DNA from: Gemmatimonadota bacterium
Lineage (GTDB): Bacteria; Gemmatimonadota; Gemmatimonadetes; Longimicrobiales; Gaopeijiaceae
Length of the DNA stretch: 64,000 bases
Reading direction: 5' to 3'
NCBI GenBank assembly: GCA_022822325.1
Contig: JAJEBW010000018.1
Location: 310,001 to 374,000, forward strand
Below, one piece after another: positions 20,551 through 29,293 of the stretch. The position numbers and the translations under genes are program-made. The notes under the pieces are model-generated. The model was not told the DNA's origin. It made no database searches and saw only the letters and a list, made by a program, of their open reading frames with translations. Each line of letters starts with the position of its first letter. The stretch's first letter is position 1.

Positions 20551-21626
20551 CCGGGGCCGCCGCGAAGCCCGGACCCTCCGCCGGGGAGCGGGGTTCGGGC
20601 GGGTCGTCGCCGGGGGCGAAGCGGCGGGATCCGCACCCCGGCCGGTGGGGCGTTCCGCGCTGGGTTCTCGCCGCGGGGAAGCTGGCCCTCACCGCGCTCG
20701 TCACCTGGCTGATCCTGCGGGGGGCGGGGGTGCAGCTCGAAGAGGCGTGGCGAATCGACTGGACCGCGGTCCGTCCCGACCCGCCCCTCCTCGCGCTCTC
20801 CGTCCTGCTCTGCCTCCCGGCCTTCGTCCTGGCGGCGGCGCTCTGGTCGCGGATTCTGGAGGACTTCGGCGAGGCGCGGATGGCGATTGCGGCTGCCTCC
20901 GCGATCCTGGTCGTCGCCAATCTGGGGCGGTACCTGCCCGGGAAGGTGGCGCAGTTGGGGGGGGTGGCGGTCCTTGCGCGCCGGGAGGGAGTCTCGGCGG
21001 TGCGCGCGGGAGCGGCGGCGGTGACGGCCCAACTCCTGAATCTGCTGGCCGCGGCGATCGTCGGCGCCTGGGCGCTGGCGCGGTGGCCGGGGGCGGAGGG
21101 GTGGGGTGGGGCGGCGGCGGGTCTGGGAGCGGCGGTCGCGCTGGGGATCTTCCTGGGGCGGGGGGGGGCGGGGCGGGGGCTGCGCTGGCTCCTCAGACGG
21201 CGGGGGCACACCGAAGGGCTGCCGCGCACAGGTGGAAGACGCATGCTGGCGCTGCTTCCCGGATACGTCGTCATCTGGGGCTTCTACGGCGCGGGAATGC
21301 TCTGGCTGGCCCGCGGTCTGGGGATGGATCTCCGCTTCGGGGCGATCACCGTCTCCTTCGCCGCGTCCTACCTTGCCGGCTACCTGGCGATCGTCGCGCC
21401 CGCCGGGATCGGGGTTCGCGAGTCCACCCTGGTCTTCCTGCTGACGCCGCACCTGGGCCCCGAGGCGAGCGTCCTCCTGGCTGCCGCGCAAAGGATCTGG
21501 ATCACCGCGATCGAGCTGGCCGCCGCCGCCGCGGGTCTTCTTCTTCTGGCTCGGAGCGGACGCGGACGGGCCGGTTCGGAGAGCGTTTCGGGCCGGGCCC
21601 CGACCGCCGCCGAGGGAATCCGATGA
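20547..21626 (+). CDS. Lysylphosphatidylglycerol-synthase-type transmembrane protein (UPF0104-like)
   Basis: 359 residues with about eight hydrophobic segments after a disordered N terminus. The segment LGRYLPGKVAQLGG is characteristic of the COG0392/UPF0104 family (the membrane domain found in MprF flippases), and SYLAGYLAIVAPAGIGVRESTL is the matching second motif. In MprF this fold moves a lipid across the membrane. Stand-alone members are often beside glycosyltransferases that use polyprenyl-phosphate sugars, as here. A role in flipping a glycolipid or polyprenyl-linked intermediate is inferred. Start and stop overlap both neighbours by 4 bases. Confidence 0.82.
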   Translation: MTGAAAKPGPSAGERGSGGSSPGAKRRDPHPGRWGVPRWVLAAGKLALTALVTWLILRGAGVQLEEAWRIDWTAVRPDPPLLALSVLLCLPAFVLAAALWSRILEDFGEARMAIAAASAILVVANLGRYLPGKVAQLGGVAVLARREGVSAVRAGAAAVTAQLLNLLAAAIVGAWALARWPGAEGWGGAAAGLGAAVALGIFLGRGGAGRGLRWLLRRRGHTEGLPRTGGRRMLALLPGYVVIWGFYGAGMLWLARGLGMDLRFGAITVSFAASYLAGYLAIVAPAGIGVRESTLVFLLTPHLGPEASVLLAAAQRIWITAIELAAAAAGLLLLARSGRGRAGSESVSGRAPTAAEGIR

Positions 21627-22351
21627 ACCGCCGCGCGCGCGTCCTGGTCGTCGTTCCCACCTACAACGAACGCGAGAACCTGCCCCGGCTCCTGCCGCAG
21701 ATCCTGGAGCAGGGGAGCGCCTTCCACATCCTCGTGGTCGACGACAACTCTCCCGACGGAACCGGACGGATCGCCGACGCCCTGGCCGCCGCGAACGACC
21801 GGATCCATGTCCTCCATCGTCCCGGCAAGCTGGGGCTGGGATCGGCCTACGTCGCCGGCTTTCGCTGGGGACTGGAGCGCGAATTCGAGATTCTGATCGA
21901 GATGGACGCCGATCTCTCGCATCCTCCGGCCATGTTGCCGGATCTCGTGGGCGCTCTGGAGGAGGTGGAAGTCGCCGTGGGGTCCCGTTACGTTGACGGT
22001 CGCATCACCGTCGTCAACTGGCCGCTCAGCCGGCTCGTCATCAGCCTTTTCGGATCCTGGTATGCCCGCGCGATCACCCGGCTTCCGGTTCGCGACGCGA
22101 CCGGCGGCTTCAACGCCTTCCGCAGCGAGGTTCTGCGCGCGGTCGGGCTGGACCGAATCGAATCCAACGGCTACGCCTTCCAGATCGAGCTGAAGATGCG
22201 CGCCTGGCGGGCCGGTTCCAACCTCGGCGAGGTTCCCATCGTCTTCACCGAACGCGAGAGCGGAGAATCGAAGATGTCGGGAAGGATCATCCGCGAGGCG
22301 GTGTGGCGGGTGTGGAAGCTGCGTTTGCTCGATCTGCTCGGAAAGCTCTGA
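21623..22351 (+). CDS. Polyprenol monophosphomannose synthase-like family 2 glycosyltransferase
   Basis: 242 residues, cytoplasmic, without membrane anchor, as in the bacterial/archaeal Dpm1-only type. Motifs: VVVPTYNERENL, VDDNSPDGTG, the catalytic MDADLSHPP, VGSRYVDG and DATGGFNAFRSEVL. It should load a hexose from a nucleotide sugar onto polyprenyl phosphate, giving the donor used outside the membrane by GT-C or YfhO-type enzymes. The neighbouring flippase-like and YfhO-like genes supply a plausible full path. Mannose specificity is assumed from the family, not shown. Seven bases separate it from the proline dehydrogenase gene. Confidence 0.88.
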   Translation: MNRRARVLVVVPTYNERENLPRLLPQILEQGSAFHILVVDDNSPDGTGRIADALAAANDRIHVLHRPGKLGLGSAYVAGFRWGLEREFEILIEMDADLSHPPAMLPDLVGALEEVEVAVGSRYVDGRITVVNWPLSRLVISLFGSWYARAITRLPVRDATGGFNAFRSEVLRAVGLDRIESNGYAFQIELKMRAWRAGSNLGEVPIVFTERESGESKMSGRIIREAVWRVWKLRLLDLLGKL

Positions 22352-22358
22352 TACGAAA

Positions 22359-23288
22359 ATGGTGCGCTCTGTCCTCCTCTGGGTTTCGGAAAACGAATGG
22401 TGCAGCCGGACGCTCCCCCGGTACGGCTTCGTCCGCCGCGCAGTGCGCCGCTTCATGCCCGGCGAACGCCTCGACGACGCCCTGGGCGCGGCCCGCTCCC
22501 TCGAGGATGGCCACCGAATTCCGGCGCTGGTCACCTGCCTCGGCGAGAATGTCGCCAACGAGGCCGAAGTGGGCGCGGTCGCCGATCACTACGTCGCGGC
22601 GGCCTCCGGGATCGCCGCCACGGGACTGGACGTCGAACTTTCGGTCAAGCCCACGCATCTCGGTCTCGACCTGGGGCTGAACGTGGCCGAAGCGAACATC
22701 CGCCGGATCGCGGAGGCGGCCGATTCCCACGGAAACTGGGTCTGGCTCGACATGGAGTACAGCCGCTACGTCGATCCCACCCTGGAGCTCTACCGCGCCA
22801 TCCACGCCGATCATCCCCGCTTCGGGATCTGCCTGCAATCCTACCTGCGCCGCACCCCCGACGACCTGGAGGCGTTGCTGCCCTCCGGTCCCGCGATCCG
22901 CCTGGTGAAGGGCGCCTATGCCGAACCGCCCTCGCTCGCATTCCCCGAGAAGCGCGATGTGGACGACGCCTTCTTCGATCTGACCACCCGAATGCTCTCC
23001 AGGGAGGCGCGCCGGGCCGGATTGCGCGCCGGACTGGCCACCCACGACCCCCGCCTGATTCGCCGGATCGACGCCTGGGCCGGGGCGAATGGAGTGGGGA
23101 GGGGGGACTACGAGTACCAGATGCTCTACGGAATCGCCGAGGAGGAGCAGCGGAGGATTGCCGGAGAGGGCGGGAAGATCCGGGTGCTGATCAGCTACGG
23201 CGACGGCTGGTTTCCCTGGTATGTGCGACGCCTGGCCGAACGCCCCGCCAATGTCGGATTCGTGATTCGGAGTCTGTTGCCGCGGTAG
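22359..23288 (+). CDS. Proline dehydrogenase (monofunctional)
   Basis: FAD enzyme of 309 residues that oxidises proline to delta-1-pyrroline-5-carboxylate and passes electrons to quinone. The TIM-barrel motifs are present: GLDVELSVKPTHLGLDLG, WVWLDMEYSRYVDPTLELY, GICLQSYLRRT, IRLVKGAYAEP, ATHDPRLI, YEYQMLYGI and the C-terminal arginines in FPWYVRRLAERPAN. Length matches the short PRODH of Thermus and Bacillus type. The P5C dehydrogenase partner is not in the window. It is last in the long plus-strand run and unrelated in function to the glycan genes before it, with only 7 bases between. Confidence 0.93.
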   Translation: MVRSVLLWVSENEWCSRTLPRYGFVRRAVRRFMPGERLDDALGAARSLEDGHRIPALVTCLGENVANEAEVGAVADHYVAAASGIAATGLDVELSVKPTHLGLDLGLNVAEANIRRIAEAADSHGNWVWLDMEYSRYVDPTLELYRAIHADHPRFGICLQSYLRRTPDDLEALLPSGPAIRLVKGAYAEPPSLAFPEKRDVDDAFFDLTTRMLSREARRAGLRAGLATHDPRLIRRIDAWAGANGVGRGDYEYQMLYGIAEEEQRRIAGEGGKIRVLISYGDGWFPWYVRRLAERPANVGFVIRSLLPR

Positions 23289-23529
23289 GGGCGGGGTGCG
23301 AGAGGACCTGGGTTCGAGCCGGGTTGCTCCGGGCCCAAGGTGGTGAAGCCGTCCGACCCCGTCCCGTCCGGCTTCGGAGGCGTGGGGAGGAAGAGCGCCG
23401 GCAACCAGGAGGCCGAGTCGGCCGCGAAAGTCGTTCATAAGTCCGCAAACAGCTTGACATAATATACATTATACGAAGTAAACCGGGGATTGCGCGCATC
23501 ACGCCGGGGATTCGCCGCACAACGGAAGA
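23289..23529. other. Spacer between convergent proline dehydrogenase and propeller genes
   Basis: No gene is visible in these 241 bases. GAAGCCG (23345-23351) and CGGCTTC (23369-23375) form a perfect 7-bp inverted repeat that could be the end of the plus-strand transcript. The right part holds the AT-rich motif described separately. Confidence 0.35.
23454..23480. promoter_or_regulatory. Isolated AT-rich palindromic motif with a consensus -35 box
   Basis: TTGACA (23454-23459) is followed by TAATATACATTATACG, which contains the inverted repeat ATAAT-ATAC-ATTAT. The minus strand carries TATAAT. The base composition is far below the surroundings. No start codon with a credible gene follows in either direction: on the plus strand the convergent gene ends 50 bases on, and the minus strand runs into the proline dehydrogenase gene antisense. 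It resembles a repressor-bound promoter left without its gene. Function unproven. Confidence 0.35.
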
Positions 23530-25029
23530 CTACGCCGCGCCCTCCCGCGCAACCTCGCCGGTGCAACGATCGGGATCGATCGTGAATCGCCTCACCACCG
23601 TGCGGAGATCGCCCGCGCCTCCGTCCGGGACCAGTCGCTGGTCGAGGACCAGGAGTTCGTTCCCGCGAAGCGCGGCGATCGGGAGTCCCACATCGGAGGC
23701 GGGCGCCAGGGTGTCCGAACAGTGCGCCGAACCGTCTTCGGCGATGCTGCTCACGTACAGGACACCGGCGAAGTCTCGCTCCCCGGTGCGCTCCCAGTCG
23801 GCGTGCACCATGAAAATCGCTCCCGTCGCGTCGCGCGAGAGGTGGAGGAGGTTCGACACCGAACGATCCAGCCTCCTGTGCAACTCGTTGCGTTCCTCGC
23901 CCGAGGCCTCATCGGAGATCGTCGCCATCTCGCTGAAGGTCGCGTCGTCGGGAACGCCGCGGCGCTCGCGCGGATGCATCGGAATCGTGTCCAGAATCTC
24001 GCCGTCGTGGCCCACGCGCAGGATGTAGCGATTCGTCCGGAAGGAGAGCAGCAGATCGTCCTTGCCCACATCCAGAACGACGAAGCTCCCCATCAGCATG
24101 ATCTCGCGGTTCTCCACGAAGAGCTGCGGTACCGCCACATCCTCCAGGGCGACGACGGGCCGGTCGCCGCCATCGAAATCCAGCACCCTGTCCAGCGGCG
24201 CCGACCCGAGCGCTCGCCACCGGTCGAGGTCCAGTCCACCCGCCCACAGGCGTTGCCCCGCAGGCGCCAGGGCGGTGACGACGCCCCCCTTCGCCAGCGG
24301 CGTTCGCCCGAGATGCCGGCCCGAGCCGATCCGAAAGAGCTCGAGCTCCATCTCGACCGGCGGCGTTCCGTCGGCCACCGCCAGAATGTCGTCGTGCACG
24401 AAGCTGGCGAATCCCATGATGTTCGTGAACTCGCCCGGCCCCCTTCCCCGCCGACCATAGGCGCGCAGCGGCCGGCCGGTTCGGTCGAAGCGCAACACCC
24501 GCGACTGGTGGGCGTCGAAGACGAAGTGCGAGCCATCCGGTCCGGGAAGCAGCTCCGTGGGCAGACCCGCGAAGAAGCTCTCGTTCTCCTGGAGGACGAC
24601 GCTGTCGCGAAGGATCAGCGTGGGTCCGGGCAGCACCCGGTCGTCGCCCGGTTCGGCTCCGGGGCCGGTTCGCTCCTCGGCGGATGGCTCGTCCTGATCG
24701 TCGCCGGGCTCTGCCGCGGATTCCGGGGAGCCTCCGAACAGTTCCGCAAGCTCTGCCGGCGTCGCGGTCATCCTGAAGCCCGTCAGGGTGACAACGAGCT
24801 TGCCGTCCCGCTCGTCGATTCTGAGGTCCGTCCACGATCCCAGCGTACCCAATTTGTCGAGCACATCTCTGTAGGGATCGATGGGATCGGGCTGGAATTC
24901 GGCGGCGGCGTTGGCGGGGGGGCCGGTGGGAAGGTCGCAGGAACATGCGGCGGCGACCGCGAGCGCGGCCAGGAGCGTGGCCGGCCGGAAAGACTCCGGG
25001 CGTCGCCGGTGAGCGCGCCGCTGCTTCAT
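23530..25029 (-). CDS. 6-bladed beta-propeller lipoprotein
   Basis: 499 residues. The signal peptide ends in a lipobox with Cys29 (AVAAACSC), so it is a lipoprotein of the envelope. After an N-terminal alpha/beta part (to about residue 130), NHL/6-bladed-type blades begin with a segment ELLPGPDGSHFVFDAHQSRVLRFD, then GRPLRAYGRRGRGPGEF, the most characteristic blade motif of this family. Later blades include NRYILRVGHDGEILDTI and GNELLVLDQR. No catalytic residues are evident; such proteins usually bind ligands or partners. The ATG at 25029 fits a charged n-region (KQRRAHRRR). It is monocistronic or co-transcribed with the TPR gene 71 bases upstream. Confidence 0.82.
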   Translation of the reverse strand: MKQRRAHRRRPESFRPATLLAALAVAAACSCDLPTGPPANAAAEFQPDPIDPYRDVLDKLGTLGSWTDLRIDERDGKLVVTLTGFRMTATPAELAELFGGSPESAAEPGDDQDEPSAEERTGPGAEPGDDRVLPGPTLILRDSVVLQENESFFAGLPTELLPGPDGSHFVFDAHQSRVLRFDRTGRPLRAYGRRGRGPGEFTNIMGFASFVHDDILAVADGTPPVEMELELFRIGSGRHLGRTPLAKGGVVTALAPAGQRLWAGGLDLDRWRALGSAPLDRVLDFDGGDRPVVALEDVAVPQLFVENREIMLMGSFVVLDVGKDDLLLSFRTNRYILRVGHDGEILDTIPMHPRERRGVPDDATFSEMATISDEASGEERNELHRRLDRSVSNLLHLSRDATGAIFMVHADWERTGERDFAGVLYVSSIAEDGSAHCSDTLAPASDVGLPIAALRGNELLVLDQRLVPDGGAGDLRTVVRRFTIDPDRCTGEVAREGAA

Positions 25030-25100
25030 CCGCGATCCTCCTTCCCTGCAACGGGGACCGTCCGCGCCGCCGAGGGCCGTCCCCGGCGCGATCCCGCGCC

Positions 25101-25799
25101 TCACCGCACCTGCGCCGCCACCTCCGCCCGCCGCATCTCGATCAGGCCGCGCTCCGGATCCACCTCGTCCATCTCGGCGAGAAGGCGGTCGTAGAGCTCC
25201 AGCGCTCCCTCCAGATCGCCTCTCGCCTCGCGCAGACGCGCCCCCTGCGCCAGCGCGTCGCGGACCTGGAAGTCGAGTTCGGCCCGGTCGGCCAGCCGCT
25301 CGTAGAGATCCTCGGCCAGCGTCGCGCGGCCCGCATCCTCCGACACCGCGGCCAGGAGAACGGCCGCCTGCGCGCCCAGAGGATCGTCCACATCGCCGGC
25401 GATCGGTTCCAGGACCTCGGCGGCCGCGTCGTAGTTGCCCTGGTCGGCGCTGATCTGCGCGAGCGCGACCCGGGCCTCGTCCGCGAAGGGCGTGCCGGAG
25501 AAGCGCTCCAGATACAGCTCGAGATCGGCCTGCACTCCCTCCAGGTCGCCCATCTCCCGCCGCTGCTGAAGCTCCTCGAGCTGGGCCGCCGCCGTTGCCG
25601 TCAGCGTCTCGCGGTAGTCGCGGTAATACATGAGCGCGGCCGCGCCGAGCGCCGCCACGACCGCGCCCAGGGTGACCAGGGAACGGTTGCGCTGCGCCCA
25701 GTGGGTGACTTCGACGGTGCGGGCGACGAAGGCGTCTTCCCTGGTGAGGGGATCTTCGGGCTTCGGGGTTCCCGTGCCCGGCTTGCGGTACTTGGACAT
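25101..25799 (-). CDS. Membrane-anchored TPR protein (YfgM-like)
   Basis: 232 residues from the ATG at 25799. A cytoplasmic N terminus with positive charges is followed by one membrane helix (about residues 41-59, LVTLGAVVAALGAAALMYY) and then a tetratricopeptide-like helical domain (GTPFADEARVALAQISADQGNYDAAAEVLEPI; AEDLYERLADRAELDFQ; GDLEGALELYDRLLAEM). This single-helix plus TPR layout matches YfgM-like ancillary proteins of the SecYEG translocon, which work in periplasmic protein handling, but the match is by architecture only. A start 15 codons upstream is possible. Confidence 0.7.
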   Translation of the reverse strand: MSKYRKPGTGTPKPEDPLTREDAFVARTVEVTHWAQRNRSLVTLGAVVAALGAAALMYYRDYRETLTATAAAQLEELQQRREMGDLEGVQADLELYLERFSGTPFADEARVALAQISADQGNYDAAAEVLEPIAGDVDDPLGAQAAVLLAAVSEDAGRATLAEDLYERLADRAELDFQVRDALAQGARLREARGDLEGALELYDRLLAEMDEVDPERGLIEMRRAEVAAQVR

Positions 25800-25871
25800 C
25801 GACCGATCCTGGGATGGAATTGGGGAATTGGGACGGACCTGCAAGATAACGACGGGACCGGATCTCGCACG

Positions 25872-26846
25872 TCAGCGACGGGACCGGGCGACCAGAGCGG
25901 CCAGCGCCGCCGCGTCGATGTTGCCGCCCGAAACGACCACCGCCGCGCGGCCCCGGGGACGGTGCCCCGACCTCAGCGCGGCCACCCCGACCGCGCCCCC
26001 GCCCTCCGCCACGATGCGGCAGCGCTCGAAGAGCGTCCTCACGGCGTCCCGGACGGCGCGCTCCTTCACCACCACGTGTTCGGCCACCAGATCGCGCACG
26101 GCCGCGAAGGTATGGCGGTTCGGGGTCCCGATTCCGCCCGACAGCGCCGACGCGATCGTTGCGCGGTCCGGGAGCGAGAGGGGCCGCCCCGCTTCGATGC
26201 TGCGGACCATGACCGGGGCGCGGCTCGCCGAGACCGCCACCACGCGAACGCCGTGCGCGCGGGCCGCCAGCGCCACCCCCGCCGCCAACCCGCCCCCCGA
26301 GAGCGGGACGATGACCTCCTCCACGCCGGCCACATCCCCGGCGATCTCGGCCATCACCGTCCCCTGCCCCTCGATGACCGCCAAATCGTCGAAGGGGTGG
26401 ACCAGGGTGCGGCCGCCCTCCGCGGCGACGGCGGCGGCGCGCGCCTCGGCTGCGTCGTAGCCTCCCTTGCAGCGCACCACGGCCGCTCCCGCGTCGGCGA
26501 TGGCCCGCACCTTGAGGGGATCGGCCCAGTCGGGGACGAAGATCGTGGCCGCGATCCCGAGCCGCGAGGCCACCTCGGCCACCGCGCGGCCATGGTTGCC
26601 GGAAGAGACCGCGACCACGCCCCGCCGCCGCTCGCTCCCGGTCAGCGTCAGGATGCGGTTGGCGGCGCCCCGAACCTTGAAGGATCCGGTCCGTTGCAGC
26701 GATTCCAGCTTGAGCCAGACGGTGATTCCGCCGAAGGAGGCTTCGATCGCCGGAGTGCGCCGGACGATTCCCCGCAGGCGGCGGCGGGCGGCCGCGAAAT
26801 CCAGGTCGGGGAGAGCGCCGTCGGGGAGCGGCGGGGTGGAAATCAT
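25872..26846 (-). CDS. PLP-dependent threonine/serine dehydratase-like protein
   Basis: Fold-type II pyridoxal-phosphate enzyme of 324 residues. The Schiff-base lysine is K57 in TGSFKVRGA; the substrate loop is SSGNHGRAVA and the phosphate-binding Gly-rich loop is LSGGGLAAGV. The segment IVAEGGGAVGVAAL and the late VVSGGNID are typical of catabolic threonine dehydratases or serine racemase/dehydratases. There is no C-terminal ACT domain, so it is not the feedback-regulated biosynthetic IlvA. It would deaminate L-threonine or L-serine to the keto acid. Neighbours give no pathway clue. Confidence 0.88.
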   Translation of the reverse strand: MISTPPLPDGALPDLDFAAARRRLRGIVRRTPAIEASFGGITVWLKLESLQRTGSFKVRGAANRILTLTGSERRRGVVAVSSGNHGRAVAEVASRLGIAATIFVPDWADPLKVRAIADAGAAVVRCKGGYDAAEARAAAVAAEGGRTLVHPFDDLAVIEGQGTVMAEIAGDVAGVEEVIVPLSGGGLAAGVALAARAHGVRVVAVSASRAPVMVRSIEAGRPLSLPDRATIASALSGGIGTPNRHTFAAVRDLVAEHVVVKERAVRDAVRTLFERCRIVAEGGGAVGVAALRSGHRPRGRAAVVVSGGNIDAAALAALVARSRR

Positions 26847-26970
26847 GCAGGCTCAACGGTCGTGAACGGCGCAATTCCGGCCCCTGCGCGGGCCGGCCCG
26901 GATGCTCGCGGTGCGGAGATGGCGCGCGCGCGACTCCCGCTTCCGCCCCTGGTTGCGAAGGATCGTCCCC

Positions 26971-28860
26971 CTACGAGATGATCCTCTGGCCCTCGACCAG
27001 CTTCACGATCCAGAGGCCGGAGTTGAGATCGGAGGTAAAGATATGGCCTTTATGGATTTGCGCGCCCCAGGTCATCCCCCAGTTGGGGACGGTCGAGGCG
27101 CCGTCGATCGTCTTGAGGATCGCGATTTCGCGGCCCTGGCGGTAGAGATCGCCGCGCAGCTCGCCCGAGATGTCGACGACCCGCAGCCCCGCCTGGTAGT
27201 AGCCGATGTAGAGGCGGTCGCCCTCGACCCAGATGTTGTGCGCCCCGGCCTCGGGAACCTCGTAGCGCGCCACCTCGCGGGGATTCTCGGGATCCTCCAT
27301 GTCGAGCACATGAATGTACCCGCGGGCTTCGATCGGAGCGTCGGCGTCCCAGTCGTCGGGGAAGATCTCGTCGCCCACGAAGAGGTACCGTCCGGCGCGC
27401 CAGGCGGTGTGCGTGTTTCCGACGGGATAGCTGAGGCGCGAGACGAAGGCCGGTTCGGTGGGGGTTCCCCCGTGGGTGCCCGCGCCCACATCGAGCATGA
27501 CCACGCCGTCGTCCCAGTAGGAGAGGTAGGCGTAGCCCTCCTGGACGATCACGTCGTGCAGCGATTTGCCGGCGTGCGGCGGCAGCCCCCAGCGTCCGAC
27601 CTCGTCGGGGTTGGCCGGGTCGGAGACGTCGATGATGTGAATGTCGCTGGTGCCGTTGTGGACGGCGTAGACCAGGTCGCCCTCGATCCAGACGTTGTGG
27701 ACGCCGCCGGGGACGGTGCGCCGGTACTCGGAGAGGATGGCGGGGTGCGCGGGATCGGAGAGGTCGAGGACGACGATGCCGTTGCGGCGGTCGGAGGCGC
27801 CCTCGCGGGTGAGGATTCCGATGCGGCTGCCGGGGTGAATCTTGACGTCGTTGATGCGCCGGGCGTCGAGCTGGACGGAGTCGGTGAGGAAGGGGGCGGA
27901 GGGATCGGTGACGTCCCAGGCCTTCATCCAGTCGTGCATGTAGGTTCCGACATAGGCGTAGTCGCGTCCGTCGACGCCCTCGAAAACCCAGGTGTCGCCG
28001 GAGTGATGGTCGGCTGCGGCGCCGCGCCCGACCCGCACCAGTTCGGCCTCCTCGATCCGGGGGGCGACCTCGACCGAGCCGGTCACGGCCCTGCCCTCGC
28101 CGTAGATTGCGGTGACGCGGTAGCTGCCCGGTTCCTCGGCCACGAAGACGCCCTGGGAGCCCTCGGCCTCGATCTGGGCTCCGGCGCCCCCGACGCTCCA
28201 CTCGGGATAGAGGGCGGCGGCGCCGACCGCCTCGAAGCGGATGACGTCGCCGGTGCGGGCGCGGGCGGTTGCGGGCTCCAGGGCGACCTGGCCGGGGTCG
28301 CCGGCGCGGACCGCGAGGGGGACGATGGCGAGAGCCTCTCCCGATTGCACGGAGATGCCGACCTGTCCGGGCGCGCGCGCATGCACCCGTCCGGACCCGT
28401 CCACCCCGGCGACCGTCTCGTCGCTGGAGGAGAAGGAGAGCGCGGGCGCGGCCACCACTCCCCCGCCCTGGTCGGTGGCCACCACGAGAAGCGGCGCGCT
28501 CGTTCCGGCCACCAGCGCCGCGGCGGGCAGCGAGGCCTCCAGCGCGGCGACCGGCAGGGCGTTCACGATCACGGTGGCGAAGCTCATCACATTCCCGGAG
28601 CGGGCCGCGATCCTCCCCTCCCCCGGCGCCACCGCGGTGACCGTTCCATCCGGGGCGATCTGCACGACCTCCGGCGTGAGGGCGAGCCAGCGCAACGGCG
28701 CCTCCTCGAGGACGGTTCCGGCGTCGTCGAGGACCGTTGCGGCCGCGGCGGCCGATTCGCCGGCCTCCAGCGTGAAGCGCGCGGGCTCGATCTCGATGCG
28801 GTCGGGGGCGGCCTGCGCCTGTGCGGCGGCGAGGGCGATCAGGAAGGCGCCTGTGGTCAT
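26971..28860 (-). CDS. Secreted protein with Ig-like (BIG2) domains and LVIVD beta-propeller repeats
   Basis: 629 residues. A signal peptide of about 17 residues is followed by two or three bacterial Ig-like domains (about residues 18-190; ATVIVNALPVAALEAS, PDGTVTAVAPGEG, SGRVHARAPGQ) and a further beta domain to about residue 275. LVIVD-type propeller repeats then fill the rest (YAYVGTYMHDWMKAWDVTDPSAP, NGIVVLDLSDPAHPAIL, DIHIIDVSDPANPDEVG, GYIHVLDMEDPENPREVARY, AGLRVVDISGELRG). His-rich spots such as GAHNIWVEGD and TVPGGVHNVWIEGD recur. The ATG at 28860 has a good GGAGGA site. Probably exported or surface-bound and binding in nature; function unknown. It lies 37 bases after the VOC gene and may share its promoter. 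Confidence 0.85.
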   Translation of the reverse strand: MTTGAFLIALAAAQAQAAPDRIEIEPARFTLEAGESAAAAATVLDDAGTVLEEAPLRWLALTPEVVQIAPDGTVTAVAPGEGRIAARSGNVMSFATVIVNALPVAALEASLPAAALVAGTSAPLLVVATDQGGGVVAAPALSFSSSDETVAGVDGSGRVHARAPGQVGISVQSGEALAIVPLAVRAGDPGQVALEPATARARTGDVIRFEAVGAAALYPEWSVGGAGAQIEAEGSQGVFVAEEPGSYRVTAIYGEGRAVTGSVEVAPRIEEAELVRVGRGAAADHHSGDTWVFEGVDGRDYAYVGTYMHDWMKAWDVTDPSAPFLTDSVQLDARRINDVKIHPGSRIGILTREGASDRRNGIVVLDLSDPAHPAILSEYRRTVPGGVHNVWIEGDLVYAVHNGTSDIHIIDVSDPANPDEVGRWGLPPHAGKSLHDVIVQEGYAYLSYWDDGVVMLDVGAGTHGGTPTEPAFVSRLSYPVGNTHTAWRAGRYLFVGDEIFPDDWDADAPIEARGYIHVLDMEDPENPREVARYEVPEAGAHNIWVEGDRLYIGYYQAGLRVVDISGELRGDLYRQGREIAILKTIDGASTVPNWGMTWGAQIHKGHIFTSDLNSGLWIVKLVEGQRIIS

Positions 28861-28897
28861 GGCGGGTTCCTCCGGGTGGTGGCGTTGTCGGGAAGCG

Positions 28898-29293
28898 TTA
28901 CGGTTGAGGCTTTTGCTCGGTGAGCTGGATCAGGTTGCCGCACGAATCGTCGAAGACCGCGGTGATCACGGCGCCGAGGTCCGTCGGCGGCTGGACGAAT
29001 CGCACGCCCCTGGCCACGAGACGCTCGTGCTCGGCTCCGACGTCGTCGACCGCGAAGGAGGCGCTGGGGATTCCGTCCTCCACAAGCGCCTTCCTGAAGG
29101 GACCGACCGCGGGGTGTTCAGCGGGTTCCAGCAGCAACTCCGTCCCCTCCGGAGCCTCCTCGGATACGACGGTGATCCAGGCGTGTTCTCCCAGGGGGAT
29201 ATTGTGTTTTAGACTAAATCCAAGGGTCTCGGTGTAGAAGCGAAGCGCCTTCCGTTGGTCGTCCACGAAGACGCCGGTCAGGTGAATCCTCAT
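28898..29293 (-). CDS. VOC family (glyoxalase/bleomycin-resistance-like) protein
   Basis: 131 residues, one beta-alpha-beta-beta-beta module pair of the vicinal oxygen chelate fold. The start RIHLTGVFVDDQRKALRFYTETLGF is classic, and the second half has VARGVRFVQPPTDLG and FDDSCGNLIQLTEQ, where the final Glu is a usual metal ligand. There are no paired cysteines of the ArsI type, so an organoarsenical lyase is not indicated. The ATG at 29293 overlaps the stop of the ArsR-type regulator gene, so the two are a coupled pair, common for self-regulated VOC/START proteins with ArsR-like repressors. Substrate unknown. Confidence 0.85.
   Translation of the reverse strand: MRIHLTGVFVDDQRKALRFYTETLGFSLKHNIPLGEHAWITVVSEEAPEGTELLLEPAEHPAVGPFRKALVEDGIPSASFAVDDVGAEHERLVARGVRFVQPPTDLGAVITAVFDDSCGNLIQLTEQKPQP

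Noticed and set aside
23305-23340. T-arm-like GGGTTCGAGCC after the proline dehydrogenase gene
   Set aside because: The flanking bases do not pair as a T stem and no cloverleaf can be built.
23454-23480. A genuine Cre/loxP recombination site
   Set aside because: Only one arm and part of the spacer match; the second 13-base arm is not conserved, so it is not a functional loxP by sequence.
24945-28923. Long plus-strand open frames opposite the propeller, dehydratase and LVIVD genes
   Set aside because: They are mirror frames of well-supported minus-strand genes, with no motif or ribosome site.
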